This document shows, one piece after another, positions 1-8,867 of a stretch of DNA of 64,000 nt. A model generated the notes under the pieces. It worked only from the letters and a program-made list of their open reading frames with translations. It was not told the origin of the DNA and made no database searches. Each line of letters begins with the position of its first letter. The first letter of the stretch is position 1. The position numbers and the translations under genes were made by a program. Source of the DNA: CAVRQM01 sp963838805 (GTDB lineage Bacteria > Pseudomonadota > Alphaproteobacteria > Acetobacterales > Acetobacteraceae); the NCBI GenBank assembly GCA_963838805.1, contig CAWISK010000005.1, positions 62,001 to 126,000 of the forward strand, read 5' to 3'.

Positions 1-2
1 CG

Positions 3-2798
3 ATGACCGTGCAGGCCCAGTTGGCCGGGGCGCTTGCAGCACTCGGTGCGGTGCGGACCATCCCGCGCTCCGAGGTGCTGGCGCTGTTCCGTCGGCATCT
101 GGCGCATGTCCAGGCGCATGTCCGCGACGCGTTCGAGGCAGGCGAAATCACGGGCCTGGTCGCGGCACGGCTGCTCGCCCGCCTGACCGACGGGCTGATC
201 GTGACCCTGCACGACTACGCGCGCGCGCTGCACGTGCCGGACGATGATGGCGTGCATCTGCTGGTGGCCGCGACCGGCGGCTACGGCCGCGGCGTGCTGG
301 CGCCGTTCAGCGATATCGACCTGCTGTTCCTCACCGACGCGCAGCAGGGCAGCGAGCCCAGCGAAGCGGGGCTGCGCATGGTCGAGTTCATGCTGTACTT
401 CCTGTGGGATCTCGGGCTCAAGGTGGGGCACGCCACGCGCTCCGTCGAAGACTGCGTGACCGAAGCGCGGGGCGACATGACGATCCGCACCAGCCTGCTG
501 GACGCGCGGCTGCTGGCCGGCGATGGCGGCCTGTTCGATCAATTCCTGACCCGGTTCAGCGACGCCTATTCCGGCAGCGGCACGGCGGCGTACCTCGCCG
601 CGAAGGCTGCCGAGCGGGCCGCGCGCCACCAGCGCTACGGCGACAGCCCCTTCGTCGTCGAGCCGAACATCAAGGACGGGCGCGGCGGTCTGCGCGATCT
701 TCAGACACTGTACTGGATGGCGAAATACGTGTTCGGCATCCGCACCATCATGAATCTCGCGGAGGTCGAACACATCTCCGGGGGCCTGATCAGCGATGGC
801 GAGGCCAAGCTCGCGATCCGGTCGTGGGAGTTCCTGTGGACGCTGCGCTTCCACCTGCACTACGTCTCCGGCCGCGCCGAGGAACGCCTGACCTTCGATC
901 TGCAGCCGGTCGTCGGGGCGCGCATGGGCTATACGCGACACGGCAGACAGGATGGCGTGGAACGCTTCATGCGCCACTACTTCCTGACCGCGCGCGACGT
1001 GATCCGTCTTACCCACGTCCTGGAGCCGGCGCTGCTGCGCGCGGCCCTGGGGGCGCCGGCGATCGCGCCCACAGCCGATGCGGCGCTGGCCGAGGCGGGG
1101 TTCGTGCTGGCGGACGGCAAGCTGCTGCCGGATGAGCGGCATGAGTTCCAGGATCATCCGATCCAGATGCTGCGCATCCTGCAGATGGCGCGCGATCGCG
1201 GATTGGCGCTGCACCCGCTGGCGATCCGCTCATTGATCCGCAACGAACGCCGCGCCACGGCGCTGCGCGGCGACCGGGCGGCGGCCGCGATCTTCCTCGA
1301 TCTGCTATGCGGTCGCAACGACGAGCGCGAGCAGCGCGCCGATGGCGCGCGCTGGCTATCGGTGATGAACGAGACCGGCTTTCTCGGCCGCTATCTGCCG
1401 GACTGGGCGCGCATCGTGGGGCAGATGCAGTTCGACACCTATCATGTGTTCACGGTGGACGAGCACACGATCGAGGCGGTGCGCGTGCTCGACATGCTGG
1501 AGCGCGGCGAGATGGTCGAGATCGCGCCGGTCTCGTCCGGCCTGATGGACCAGTTGCAGTCGCGCCGCGCGCTGTATGTGGCTCTCCTGCTGCACGACAT
1601 CGCCAAGGGCCGCGGCGGCGATCATTCCGAGCTGGGCGCCGAGGTGGCGCTCGAGGTGTGCCCCGGCCTGGGCATGTCCGCCGAGGAGACCGAGACCGTA
1701 AGCTGGCTCGTGCTGCACCACCTGCTGCTGAGCCAGACCGCGTTCCGCCGCGATATCGACGACCCCAAGACCATTCTCGACCTCGCCGAAACGATCCAGT
1801 CACCGGAGCGGCTGCGCCTGCTGCTGGTGCTGACGGTCGCCGACATGCGCGCGGTCTCGGCCAAGGTGTGGAACGGATGGAAGGCGACACTGCTGCGCGA
1901 GCTGTTCGCGCGCGTGGCGGAGGTGCTGGCGGGCGGCCTGTCCACGACGGAGCGCGACGTGCGGGTGCGCGACGCGAAGAACGCCGTGGGAGCGTTGCTT
2001 GAGGACTGGCCCGCACAGGAGCGGGAAATGTTCTTCGGGCTGGGTTACGCCGGCTATTGGCTGTCGTTCGACCCGGAGACGCACGCGCGGCACGCGAGAC
2101 TGATCCGCGACGCCGAGCAACGGCACGCGCCGCTGACTGTCGAGACGCAGCCGCTGCCGGCCCGTGCCGTGACCGAGGTGACGGTGTACGCGGCCGATCA
2201 TGCGGGCCTGTTCAGCCGCATCGCAGGGGCACTGGCGGTGGCCGGGGCGTCGATCGTCGATGCGCGCATCCACACGCTGACCAACGGCATGGCGCTCGAC
2301 ACGTTCTGGGTGCAGGACGCGGCGGGCGGCGCCTTCGACGCGCCGCATCGGCTGGCGCGGCTGTATGTGCTGATCGAACAGGCGCTCTCGGGCCGCATCC
2401 GGCTGGGGGCGGAAATCAAGCGGGCGTCGGAGGCGCTGCTGGGGCGGCGGATGCGCGCGATCCACGTGCCGCCGCGCGTGGTGATCGACAACCATGCCAG
2501 CAACACGCATACCGTGCTGGAGGTGAACGGCCGCGACCGGCCCGGCCTGCTGCATGACGTGACGGCCGCGATCAGCGAGCAGGGGCTGCAGATCGCCTCG
2601 GCCCATGTCACGACCTACGGAGTGCGCGCCGTGGACGTGTTCTACGTCAAGGACGTGTTCGGCATGAAGATCGAGAACGAGCGCAAGCTGGCGAGCCTGC
2701 GCGAGGCGCTGCTCGCCGCGCTGTCGAGCCCCGAGGAGGCGACGCCGGCGCCCGTCGCGACCGCGCCCAAGCGCCGCCGGTCCGCGGACGCCGCCTAG
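3..2798 (+). CDS. glnD: Bifunctional uridylyltransferase/uridylyl-removing enzyme GlnD
   Basis: This enzyme uridylylates and deuridylylates PII proteins and so senses cellular nitrogen status through glutamine. The 931-residue protein has all family domains. The nucleotidyltransferase motif GGYGRGVLAPFSDIDLLFL lies at residues 92-110 with its metal-binding SDID. An HD hydrolase domain carries HDIAKG near residue 531. Two C-terminal ACT domains start near residues 723 and 837, the second with NGRDRPGLLHDV. Full length for alphaproteobacterial GlnD is about 930, so the ATG two bases from the window edge is probably the true start. A slightly longer upstream start cannot be excluded because the upstream DNA is missing. 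The C-terminal tail is basic and rich in Ala and Pro. The next gene is convergent and begins its stop 5 bases away. Confidence 0.96.
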   Translation: MTVQAQLAGALAALGAVRTIPRSEVLALFRRHLAHVQAHVRDAFEAGEITGLVAARLLARLTDGLIVTLHDYARALHVPDDDGVHLLVAATGGYGRGVLAPFSDIDLLFLTDAQQGSEPSEAGLRMVEFMLYFLWDLGLKVGHATRSVEDCVTEARGDMTIRTSLLDARLLAGDGGLFDQFLTRFSDAYSGSGTAAYLAAKAAERAARHQRYGDSPFVVEPNIKDGRGGLRDLQTLYWMAKYVFGIRTIMNLAEVEHISGGLISDGEAKLAIRSWEFLWTLRFHLHYVSGRAEERLTFDLQPVVGARMGYTRHGRQDGVERFMRHYFLTARDVIRLTHVLEPALLRAALGAPAIAPTADAALAEAGFVLADGKLLPDERHEFQDHPIQMLRILQMARDRGLALHPLAIRSLIRNERRATALRGDRAAAAIFLDLLCGRNDEREQRADGARWLSVMNETGFLGRYLPDWARIVGQMQFDTYHVFTVDEHTIEAVRVLDMLERGEMVEIAPVSSGLMDQLQSRRALYVALLLHDIAKGRGGDHSELGAEVALEVCPGLGMSAEETETVSWLVLHHLLLSQTAFRRDIDDPKTILDLAETIQSPERLRLLLVLTVADMRAVSAKVWNGWKATLLRELFARVAEVLAGGLSTTERDVRVRDAKNAVGALLEDWPAQEREMFFGLGYAGYWLSFDPETHARHARLIRDAEQRHAPLTVETQPLPARAVTEVTVYAADHAGLFSRIAGALAVAGASIVDARIHTLTNGMALDTFWVQDAAGGAFDAPHRLARLYVLIEQALSGRIRLGAEIKRASEALLGRRMRAIHVPPRVVIDNHASNTHTVLEVNGRDRPGLLHDVTAAISEQGLQIASAHVTTYGVRAVDVFYVKDVFGMKIENERKLASLREALLAALSSPEEATPAPVATAPKRRRSADAA

Positions 2799-2802
2799 CC
2801 GC

Positions 2803-3180
2803 TCAGTAGCCGGGGGGTGGATAGCCGGGATAGGGCGGCGGTCCATAGGCAGGATAGGGTGGGGGCGCGTAGCGCGGCGCCGCGGCGTTGTACCCGGGAC
2901 CGCCCGGCACGAAAACATAACCTGGCGGCGGTCCCGGCGGCGGACGGACGCCGGGGGGCGGCGGCCGGCCGACATACCACGGACCCTGATAGTTCTGGTT
3001 GAGCTGCTGCGCGTTAAGCCCATCGATCTGTAAGTCACCAGTATCGTTTCCGGCGTCCCAGCGGTGATCGACGTTGCCGTACGGATTGCGGGCGTTCGCC
3101 GCGAGCGCGGCTGAGACGGGACCAACGGCGAACAGCATCAGCGCGAGGGCGGGTGCGACGGCGGATCGAGTCTGGACCAT
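2803..3180 (-). CDS. Small secreted proline-rich protein
   Basis: The 125-residue product was not recognised as a named family. It has a clear N-terminal signal peptide (MVQTRSAVAPALALMLFAVG followed by an Ala-rich cleavage region). A short central part contains QNYQGPWYVGRPPPPG. The C-terminal third is a low-complexity Pro/Tyr/Gly tail with repeated PPPYP and PPPG units. The start was chosen because AGGAGGA lies about 8 bases upstream of this ATG; an upstream in-frame ATG has no such site. Export to the periplasm or cell surface is inferred from the signal peptide, and tails of this kind often associate with the cell wall or surface. No function is proposed. It is convergent with glnD. Confidence 0.75.
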   Translation of the reverse strand: MVQTRSAVAPALALMLFAVGPVSAALAANARNPYGNVDHRWDAGNDTGDLQIDGLNAQQLNQNYQGPWYVGRPPPPGVRPPPGPPPGYVFVPGGPGYNAAAPRYAPPPYPAYGPPPYPGYPPPGY

Positions 3181-3291
3181 CGGGGTATCCTCCTGACCGG
3201 GCGGGCACATCGTGGCTCGGCGAAACTGCTCATTCGTCGCGAGCCAGAACTTTCCCCGCTGTGGAACAACATGGGACCCCGCAGGCGGGTT

Positions 3292-3894
3292 TCACCGCCG
3301 GGCACGCGGCGCCCGCACCCCTTCCCCGCCCGCGCGGAAGCACTCAGCATAGTGATCGTCCACCACCCCCACGGCCTGGAGATAGGCATAGACGATCGTC
3401 GAGCCGACGAAGGCGAAGCCGCGCTTGCGCAGATCGGCGCTGATCCGGTCGGACAGCACGGTGCGCGCCGGCAGCCGCTCCGTGAGCGGCCGGCGGGTCA
3501 CCACCGGATGACCACCGACGAAGCCCCAGAGATACGCAGCGAAACTGCCAAACTCCCGCTGGACCGCCAGCGTGGCCTGGGCGTTCGCCACGGTCGCCGC
3601 GATCTTGCCGCGATGGCGGACAATGCGCGGGTCTTGCACCAGCTCCTCGATCCGCGACGGGGCAAAGGACGCAACCACCTGCGGATCGAACCCGGCGAAC
3701 GCATCCCGATAGCCTTCGCGCTTGCGCAGGATCGTGGTCCAGCTCAGCCCTGCCTGGGCACCTTCGAGCGTCAGCATCTCGAACAGCATCCGATCGTCAT
3801 GCTGGGGCACGCCCCATTCCGTGTCGTGATAGCGTGCTTCCGGCTCGCCCCTGGCCCAGGGGCACCGCACCGGGGAGGCCGGATCAGCCGACAT
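3292..3894 (-). CDS. tag: DNA-3-methyladenine glycosylase I (Tag)
   Basis: Tag removes 3-methyladenine from alkylated DNA as the first step of base excision repair. The 200-residue product shows the family zinc ligands: Cys in RCPW and His in YHDTEWG near the N terminus, and the His-x3-Cys pair in DDHYAEC near the C terminus. The helix-hairpin-helix region is followed by GHPVV and KRGFAFVGSTIVYAYLQAVG, both typical of Tag. The start MSADPASPVRCPW fits the usual length; a GTG nine codons upstream is possible. The gene lies directly downstream of the GST gene on the same strand and may be co-transcribed with it and gloB, which would group glyoxal and alkylation defence. Confidence 0.93.
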   Translation of the reverse strand: MSADPASPVRCPWARGEPEARYHDTEWGVPQHDDRMLFEMLTLEGAQAGLSWTTILRKREGYRDAFAGFDPQVVASFAPSRIEELVQDPRIVRHRGKIAATVANAQATLAVQREFGSFAAYLWGFVGGHPVVTRRPLTERLPARTVLSDRISADLRKRGFAFVGSTIVYAYLQAVGVVDDHYAECFRAGGEGVRAPRARR

Positions 3895-3921
3895 CACGCA
3901 CGGGCTGCAAGCGACTGGCAC

Positions 3922-4524
3922 TCAGCCCAATTCGCGCGGCGCGGTCCGCGCCAGCGGCGGCTGTACCGCGATCCGCTCATACCAGTCGGCGAGCTTCGGC
4001 CTGTCGTCGCGCCAAGGCTCCGCCGCGAAACGGAAATCGAGATAGCCGAGCGCGCAGGCAACGGCGAGGCTGCCGATATCCAGCACCTGATGCGGCGGGT
4101 CGCGCTCCAGCTCGGTCAGCATCCGCTCGACCGCCGCCTTGCGCCGTTGCATGAACGCCTCGCGCGCCGCCTCGGCGGGCCGCTGCATGTCGCCGCGCCG
4201 GCCCACCGCCGCATCCATGATGCCGTCGCCCTGCGCCTGATGCAGCAATGCCCGCCAGCGCGGGCCGCCGGCGCGCGGGAACAGCGGCGCCGCGTCGCCG
4301 ATGCTGTCCAGATATTCGCAGATCACCGGACTGTCGTACAGCGCGACGCCATCATCGGTGACCAGCGCCGGCACCTTCGAGAGCGGATTGACCGCCAGCA
4401 ATTCCGGCGGCGAGCGATTCGGGTCCACCTCGATCAGATCGATCTGGTTGTCGATCTCCCGCGCCGTGGCGCAGGCGCGCACCTTTCTCGCATAAGGGCT
4501 GGCCGGGGAATGAAACAGCTTCAA
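3922..4524 (-). CDS. Glutathione S-transferase family protein
   Basis: This is a 200-residue cytosolic GST-fold protein. The thioredoxin-like N-terminal domain has SPASPYARKVR at residues 6-16, where Ser takes the active-site position used by many bacterial GSTs. The cis-Pro segment KVPALV and the glutathione-binding DSPVICEYLD follow near residues 50-72. The C-terminal half is helical with RPKLADWYERI near the end. Its substrate cannot be read from sequence. It sits 12 bases downstream of gloB, a glutathione-thioester hydrolase, and directly upstream of tag, so a small glutathione/detoxification operon is likely. Co-regulation is inferred from spacing only. Confidence 0.9.
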   Translation of the reverse strand: MKLFHSPASPYARKVRACATAREIDNQIDLIEVDPNRSPPELLAVNPLSKVPALVTDDGVALYDSPVICEYLDSIGDAAPLFPRAGGPRWRALLHQAQGDGIMDAAVGRRGDMQRPAEAAREAFMQRRKAAVERMLTELERDPPHQVLDIGSLAVACALGYLDFRFAAEPWRDDRPKLADWYERIAVQPPLARTAPRELG

Positions 4525-4536
4525 CGGCGCGCTCCG

Positions 4537-5259
4537 TCAGAAATGGTCCTTGCGCCGCCGAAGATCAGCAAAGCTGGACACGTCCGGGGCACGCAGGAAC
4601 GGGTTGCAGGCAAGCTCGTCGGCGAGAAGGCTGGGCAGGCTCGGACGACCCGCGTCGCGCCACGCCGCGACACGCTCGGCATAGGCCGCAAGTGCCGCGT
4701 TGCCGGGATCGACATGGCGGGCAAAGCGCGCATTGGCCAGCGTGTATTCGTGGCCGCAGCAGACCAGCGTATCCGGCGGCAGCGCCGCCAGCTTGCGCAG
4801 GCTCGCGAACATGTCGGCGGCAGTCCCCTCCCACAGCCGGCCGCAGCCGAGGCTGAACAGCGTGTCGCCGCAGGCGAGCACCGCGCCGTCATCGAAGACA
4901 TAGCTGACATGGCCGAGCGTATGCCCCGGTGTCTCGATCACCCGCGCCACGCTGTCGCCGAGCCGCACCGTATCGCCCTCGCCCACCGCCTGGTCGAGCT
5001 TCGGCAGCCGGTGCGCATCCGCCCGCGCACCCACCACCTTCGCGCCGTAACGGTCCCGGATCGCATCGACGGCGGCGATGTGGTCGTCGTGATGGTGGGT
5101 CAGCAGGATCAGGTCGAGTCGCCCGCCCGCGGCATCGATGGCCGCCTCGATCGGCGCCGCCTCGGCCGGATCGACGATCGCCACGGCGCCGCCCGGCCGC
5201 TCGCGCAGCAGCCAGGCATAATTGTCGGACAGGATCGGCACCGGCTCGGCTGTAACCAT
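4537..5259 (-). CDS. gloB: Hydroxyacylglutathione hydrolase (glyoxalase II)
   Basis: Glyoxalase II hydrolyses S-lactoylglutathione to D-lactate and glutathione, completing methylglyoxal detoxification. The 240-residue product has the metallo-beta-lactamase fold signature THHHDDH at residues 54-60, GHTLGHVSY, CGDTLF with the bridging Asp, and GHEYT with the late His. The C-terminal domain is shorter than in E. coli but has the ACNPFLR segment of the family. The start MVTAEPVPILSDNYAWLL aligns with typical GloB N termini; a GTG thirteen codons upstream is less likely. It heads the gloB-GST-tag group and is divergent from the methyltransferase at 5339. Confidence 0.95.
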   Translation of the reverse strand: MVTAEPVPILSDNYAWLLRERPGGAVAIVDPAEAAPIEAAIDAAGGRLDLILLTHHHDDHIAAVDAIRDRYGAKVVGARADAHRLPKLDQAVGEGDTVRLGDSVARVIETPGHTLGHVSYVFDDGAVLACGDTLFSLGCGRLWEGTAADMFASLRKLAALPPDTLVCCGHEYTLANARFARHVDPGNAALAAYAERVAAWRDAGRPSLPSLLADELACNPFLRAPDVSSFADLRRRKDHF

Positions 5260-5338
5260 GCAACGGATGTAGCACCTGCGCCACGCCCGGCAAACCACGC
5301 CGGCATGACAAGCTGAAGCCCGTCGCGTCCTTGCCTAT

Positions 5339-6086
5339 ATGGCGGGGATGGCAGGCGATACCCCGACCGCCGAGGGCTTCTATGCCACGCGCCAGGGCAG
5401 CGTGGCCGCCCGGCTGCTGCGCCAGCGCCTGCTCCAGCTCTGGCCCAGCCTCGCCGGAATGACGGTGCTCGGCATCGGCTATGCCGGCCCTTATCTGAGG
5501 CCCTGGCGCGAGCAGGCCGCCCGCTGCGTCGCCGTGACCCCGGCACAGCTCGGCCTCGTGCGCTGGCCCGCGCGCCTGCCCAATCTCTCGTGCAGCGCCG
5601 AGGAGGACGCGCTGCCCTTCCCCGATCTGATCTTCGACCGCGTGCTGCTGGTGCATGGGCTGGAGGCGGCGGAGAACGTGCGGCGGCTGCTGCGCGAGGT
5701 CTGGCGGGTGCTCAAGGATGACGGGCGGCTGCTGGTGGTCGCCCCGAACCGTCGCGGCCTGTGGGCGCATGTCGAGGCGACGCCGTTCGGCCAGGGCCAG
5801 CCCGTATTCGCCCGGCCAGATCGGCCGCCTGCTGGCGGACAATTTGTTCCGCGTCGAGCGACGCGACAGCGCGCTCTATGTTCCGCCGCTGCGCCTGCGC
5901 GGCGTGTTGCGCAGCGCGCACCTGTTCGAGGCGGGAGGACGGCGGATAGCACCGCGTCTCGCGGGCCTCACCATCACCGAGGCGGTCAAGGATGTCTGGG
6001 GCGCCGTGCCGCTCGCTGCGTCGCCGCGGCGGGTGCCGGTGCGGCGGCGGGTTCTGGTCGAGGCGCCTACCGCTTGCGCAGGCTGA
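5339..6086 (+). CDS. SAM-dependent methyltransferase (frameshifted)
   Basis: The intact part reads as a class I methyltransferase with a glycine-rich motif I (VLGIGYAGPYL) and an acidic motif II region. LREVWRVLKDDGRLLVVAPNRRG is characteristic of a family found beside gloB in many alphaproteobacteria. Near 5801-5803 the frame shifts by one extra base: upstream the frame reads ATPFGQGQP, and one frame over it continues SPGQIGRLLADNLFRVERRD to the stop at 6084-6086. Removing one C from the CCC run restores a protein of about 248 residues. The start follows the divergent gloB promoter region. The methyl acceptor is unknown. I treat it as one gene with a probable consensus error. Confidence 0.8.
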
Positions 6087-6699
6087 ACAGCGCCTGCTCG
6101 CCGAACAGATTGGCCAGCCCCGCGAAACGCCGCCACGGCGAGCGCCGCCCGGCATCGTCTACCGCGAGCCAGCGTTCGACCACGTAGCCCTGCTCCGCGC
6201 ACAGCGCGAAGAAGTCGCGGATGGTGCAGGGATGGATGTTGGGCGTCTCGTGCCAGGGCCGCGCCCAGACCGAGGTCATGGGCATCCGCCCGCTCCACAG
6301 CAATTGCCAGCGCACCCGCCAATGGCCGAAATTGGGAAAGCTCACCACCGCACGCCTGCCGATGCGCAGCATCTGCCGCAGCACCTCGGCCGGACGCTCG
6401 ACCGCCTGCAAGGTGCGCGACAGCACCACGAAGTCGAACGCCGCGTCGGGATATTGCGACAGATCGGTATCGGCGTCGCCATGCATCACCGGCAGGCCGT
6501 GCGCCACCGCCCGCGTGACCTCGGCCATGTCGATCTCGATGCCGCGCGCGTCGCAGCCGCGCGTGCGGTACAGATACTCCAGCAGCGCGCCATCGCCGCA
6601 GCCAATATCCAGAACCCGGCTGCCGGGCTCGATCATCGCCGCGATCAGCGTCTGGTCGAGCCGCATGTTCTTGGCGACGAAGCGCACCGGCTCGCTCAC
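6067..6699 (-). CDS. metW: Methionine biosynthesis protein MetW
   Basis: MetW is a methyltransferase-fold protein that is almost always coded with MetX and is needed for its homoserine acylation activity in proteobacteria. The 210-residue product has the SAM-fold motif VLDIGCGDGALLEYL near residue 32. It also shows the family segments AVAHGLPVMHGDADTDL, SRTLQAVERP and ISFPNFGHWRVR-like VSFPNFGHWRVR. The GTG start overlaps the TGA of metX by four bases (GTGA), so translation is probably coupled. The C terminus runs 20 bases into the end of the convergent methyltransferase gene at 5339-6086. Confidence 0.94.
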   Translation of the reverse strand: MSEPVRFVAKNMRLDQTLIAAMIEPGSRVLDIGCGDGALLEYLYRTRGCDARGIEIDMAEVTRAVAHGLPVMHGDADTDLSQYPDAAFDFVVLSRTLQAVERPAEVLRQMLRIGRRAVVSFPNFGHWRVRWQLLWSGRMPMTSVWARPWHETPNIHPCTIRDFFALCAEQGYVVERWLAVDDAGRRSPWRRFAGLANLFGEQALFSLRKR

Positions 6700-7857
6700 A
6701 CCCGCAGCCCCGCATGCTCGGCGCAGCCGGCCAGGAAGCCGGACAGGGTGCGATGGAAATCCGGCTCGTCGAGCAGGAAGGCGTCGTGGCCCTTGTCGCT
6801 CTCGATCTCGACGAAGCTGACATTGGCCGCCGCCCGGTTCAGCGCGCGCGCAATCGCCCGGCTCTGCGTGGTCGGAAACAGCCAGTCGGAGGAGAAGCTG
6901 ATGACGCAGAACCGCGTCCGCGGTGCCGGCGAAGGCGCGCGACAGATCGCCCTCGTGCTCCGCCGCGAGATCGAAATAATCCATCGCCCGCGTGATCGTC
7001 AGATACGAATTGGCATCGAAGCGATTGACGAAGGTGCTGCCCTGGTGGCGCAGGTAGCTCTCCACCTCGAACATGTCGCCGAACAGGGTCAGCGCCTCGC
7101 CGCCCCGCAGCCGCCGGCCGAACTTGCGGGTCAGCGCCTGCTCGGAGAGATAGGTGATGTGTGCCGCCATGCGCGCCACCGCCAGCCCCCGCGCCGGCAC
7201 CGTGCCGCTCTGCCAGTAGCGGCCGCCGCGCCAGTCGGGATCGGCGAAGATCGCCTGCCGTCCCACTTCGTGAAAGGCGATGTTCTGCGCGGTATGGTAC
7301 GAGGCGGCGGCGATCGGCACGGCGGCGAACACCGCGCGCGGATAGCTCGCGGCCCATTCCAGCACCTGCATCCCGCCCATCGAGCCGCCGATCACGGCGA
7401 ACAGCCGCTCGATGCCCAGATGCTCGACCAGCCGCTTCTGCGCCCGCACCATGTCGCGGATCGTCACCGGCGGGAAATCCATCCCCCACGGCTCGCCGCC
7501 CGGCACGCGCGGCTCGAGCGGGCCGGTCGAACCCATGCAGCCGCCCAGCACATTGGCGCAGATGACGAAGTAGCGGTCGGTATCGACCGGCCCGCGCGGT
7601 CCGACCACCGCCTCCCACCAGCCCGGTTTGCCGGTCAGGGGATGCCGCTCGGCCACATACTGGTCGCCGGTCAGCGCATGGCAGACCAGCACCGCGTTGC
7701 TGCGCTCCTCGTTCAGCGTGCCGTAGGTGCGATAGGCCACGACCAGCCGCGGCAGCACCGCGCCGCAATCGAGCACCAGCCCATCCGCGAACGCGACCGC
7801 GCCGGGCAGCGGCGTGATGGCCGCCGGGCCGGCTGGCGGTGCTGTGGGCTGGTCCAT
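6696..7857 (-). CDS. metX: Homoserine O-acetyltransferase MetX (frameshifted near C terminus)
   Basis: MetX acylates L-homoserine in the first committed step of methionine synthesis. The alpha/beta-hydrolase fold is clear: CHALTGDQ, the oxyanion region, and the nucleophile elbow GGSMGGMQVLEW with the catalytic Ser. About 6918 one extra base shifts the frame. Deleting it restores RFCVISFSSDWLFPT followed by KGHDAF with the catalytic His and the stop at 6696-6698. The corrected length of about 386 residues matches the family. Start MDQPTAPPAG was chosen as the ATG nearest the conserved region. metW follows with a four-base overlap. The shift removes the catalytic His as written, so a sequencing error is more likely than real loss. 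Confidence 0.92.
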
Positions 7858-7966
7858 GGCCGCTGCATATGCCGCCCCGGCCGGCACGCTGCAATGCGGT
7901 GCCGCCGGCGGCTTTGCAGCGCCCACGGCATCGGCTATGCCGTGAGGCCCGCAACGATCAGGAAAA

Positions 7967-8867
7967 ATGTCCAGCACCGCCACCCGGACCACCCTGGATG
8001 CGCCGGCCCCGGAGATCGTCGAGAGCCTCGCCGATCTGCGCGCGGAGATCGACGCCATCGACGATGCGCTGCACGATCTGCTGATGCGCCGCGCCGGCGT
8101 GGTCGAGCGCGTGGGCAGGCTGCGTAGGTCGGCAAGGTGGCGTTTCGCCCGGACGCGAGGCCGGCATCATCCGCCGCCTGCTCGCCCGCCATGCCGGCCC
8201 GCTGCCGCGCCGCACACTGGCCCGGCTCTGGCGCGAGGTGTTCGCCGGTTTCATCGCCATCGAAACACGCTTCACCGTGGCCGTCTGTGACACCGTGGCG
8301 AGCGAGCCGGGACCGTTCGCCGCCGTGGCACGGGAGCATTTCGGCGCGCTGACGCCGCTGCGAGTGCACCGCACACCAGCCCAGGCCATCGCCGAAATCA
8401 GCGCGGGCACCGCCAGCGTCGCCATCCTGCCGATGCCGATCGAGGAAGAGACGGCGCAGGCAGCCTGGTGGGTCGCCCTGCTGCACCGCGACGAGCCGCG
8501 CATCCACGTGGTGGCGCGCCTGCCATTCTGGGCCGCTCCCCGGCCGGAGGGTTCCATCGTCACCGAGGCTCTGGTGGTGGCCGCGAGCGCGCCCGACCCC
8601 AGCGGCCACGACCGCACCCTGCTCGGCCTGGAAATCCCCGCCGACATGAGCCGCGCGCGGCTGATCGGCGCCTTGACCGAAGCGGGGCTTCCACCCGGCG
8701 GCATCCTGCTGCGCCGCGACGCGGGAGCGGGCATCGCGCATGGGCTGATCGACCTGGCCGGCGCGCTGAGCGATAAGGACGCGCACCTCGCGACCCTGGC
8801 GCGGGCCGGGCTGCGCCCCGTCGTGCTGGGAGGCTACGCCGTCCCATTCGAGGCGGGCACCCCATGA
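7967..8867 (+). CDS. Chorismate mutase with C-terminal prephenate dehydratase-like region (two frameshifts)
   Basis: The N-terminal 60 residues are an AroQ-type chorismate mutase: LADLRAEIDAIDDALHDLLM followed by RRAGVVERVG. The rest, from about residue 85 (VFAGFIAIETRFTVAVCD), resembles the periplasmic-binding fold of prephenate dehydratase and ends with an ACT-like stretch near ILLRRDAGAGIAHGL. The catalytic TRF motif of true dehydratases is not evident, so dehydratase activity is uncertain. Two single bases seem missing near 8130 and 8150; restoring them gives GKVAFRPGREAGIIRRLL and a protein of about 300 residues. The stop overlaps the hisC start (ATGA). Position before hisC and tyrA indicates a role at the phenylalanine/tyrosine branch. 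Confidence 0.85.

Noticed and set aside
3271..5316. Very long plus-strand frame of 681 codons opposite tag, GST and gloB
   Set aside because: Its translation is Arg/His/Pro-rich and matches no family, while three known genes on the minus strand explain the region. Long antisense frames are expected at this GC content.
6067..8058. A continuous 663-codon frame covering metW and metX as a fusion protein
   Set aside because: It arises because an extra base in metX puts both genes in one frame. The GTGA overlap at 6696-6699 and the conserved MetX C terminus in the neighbouring frame show two separate genes.
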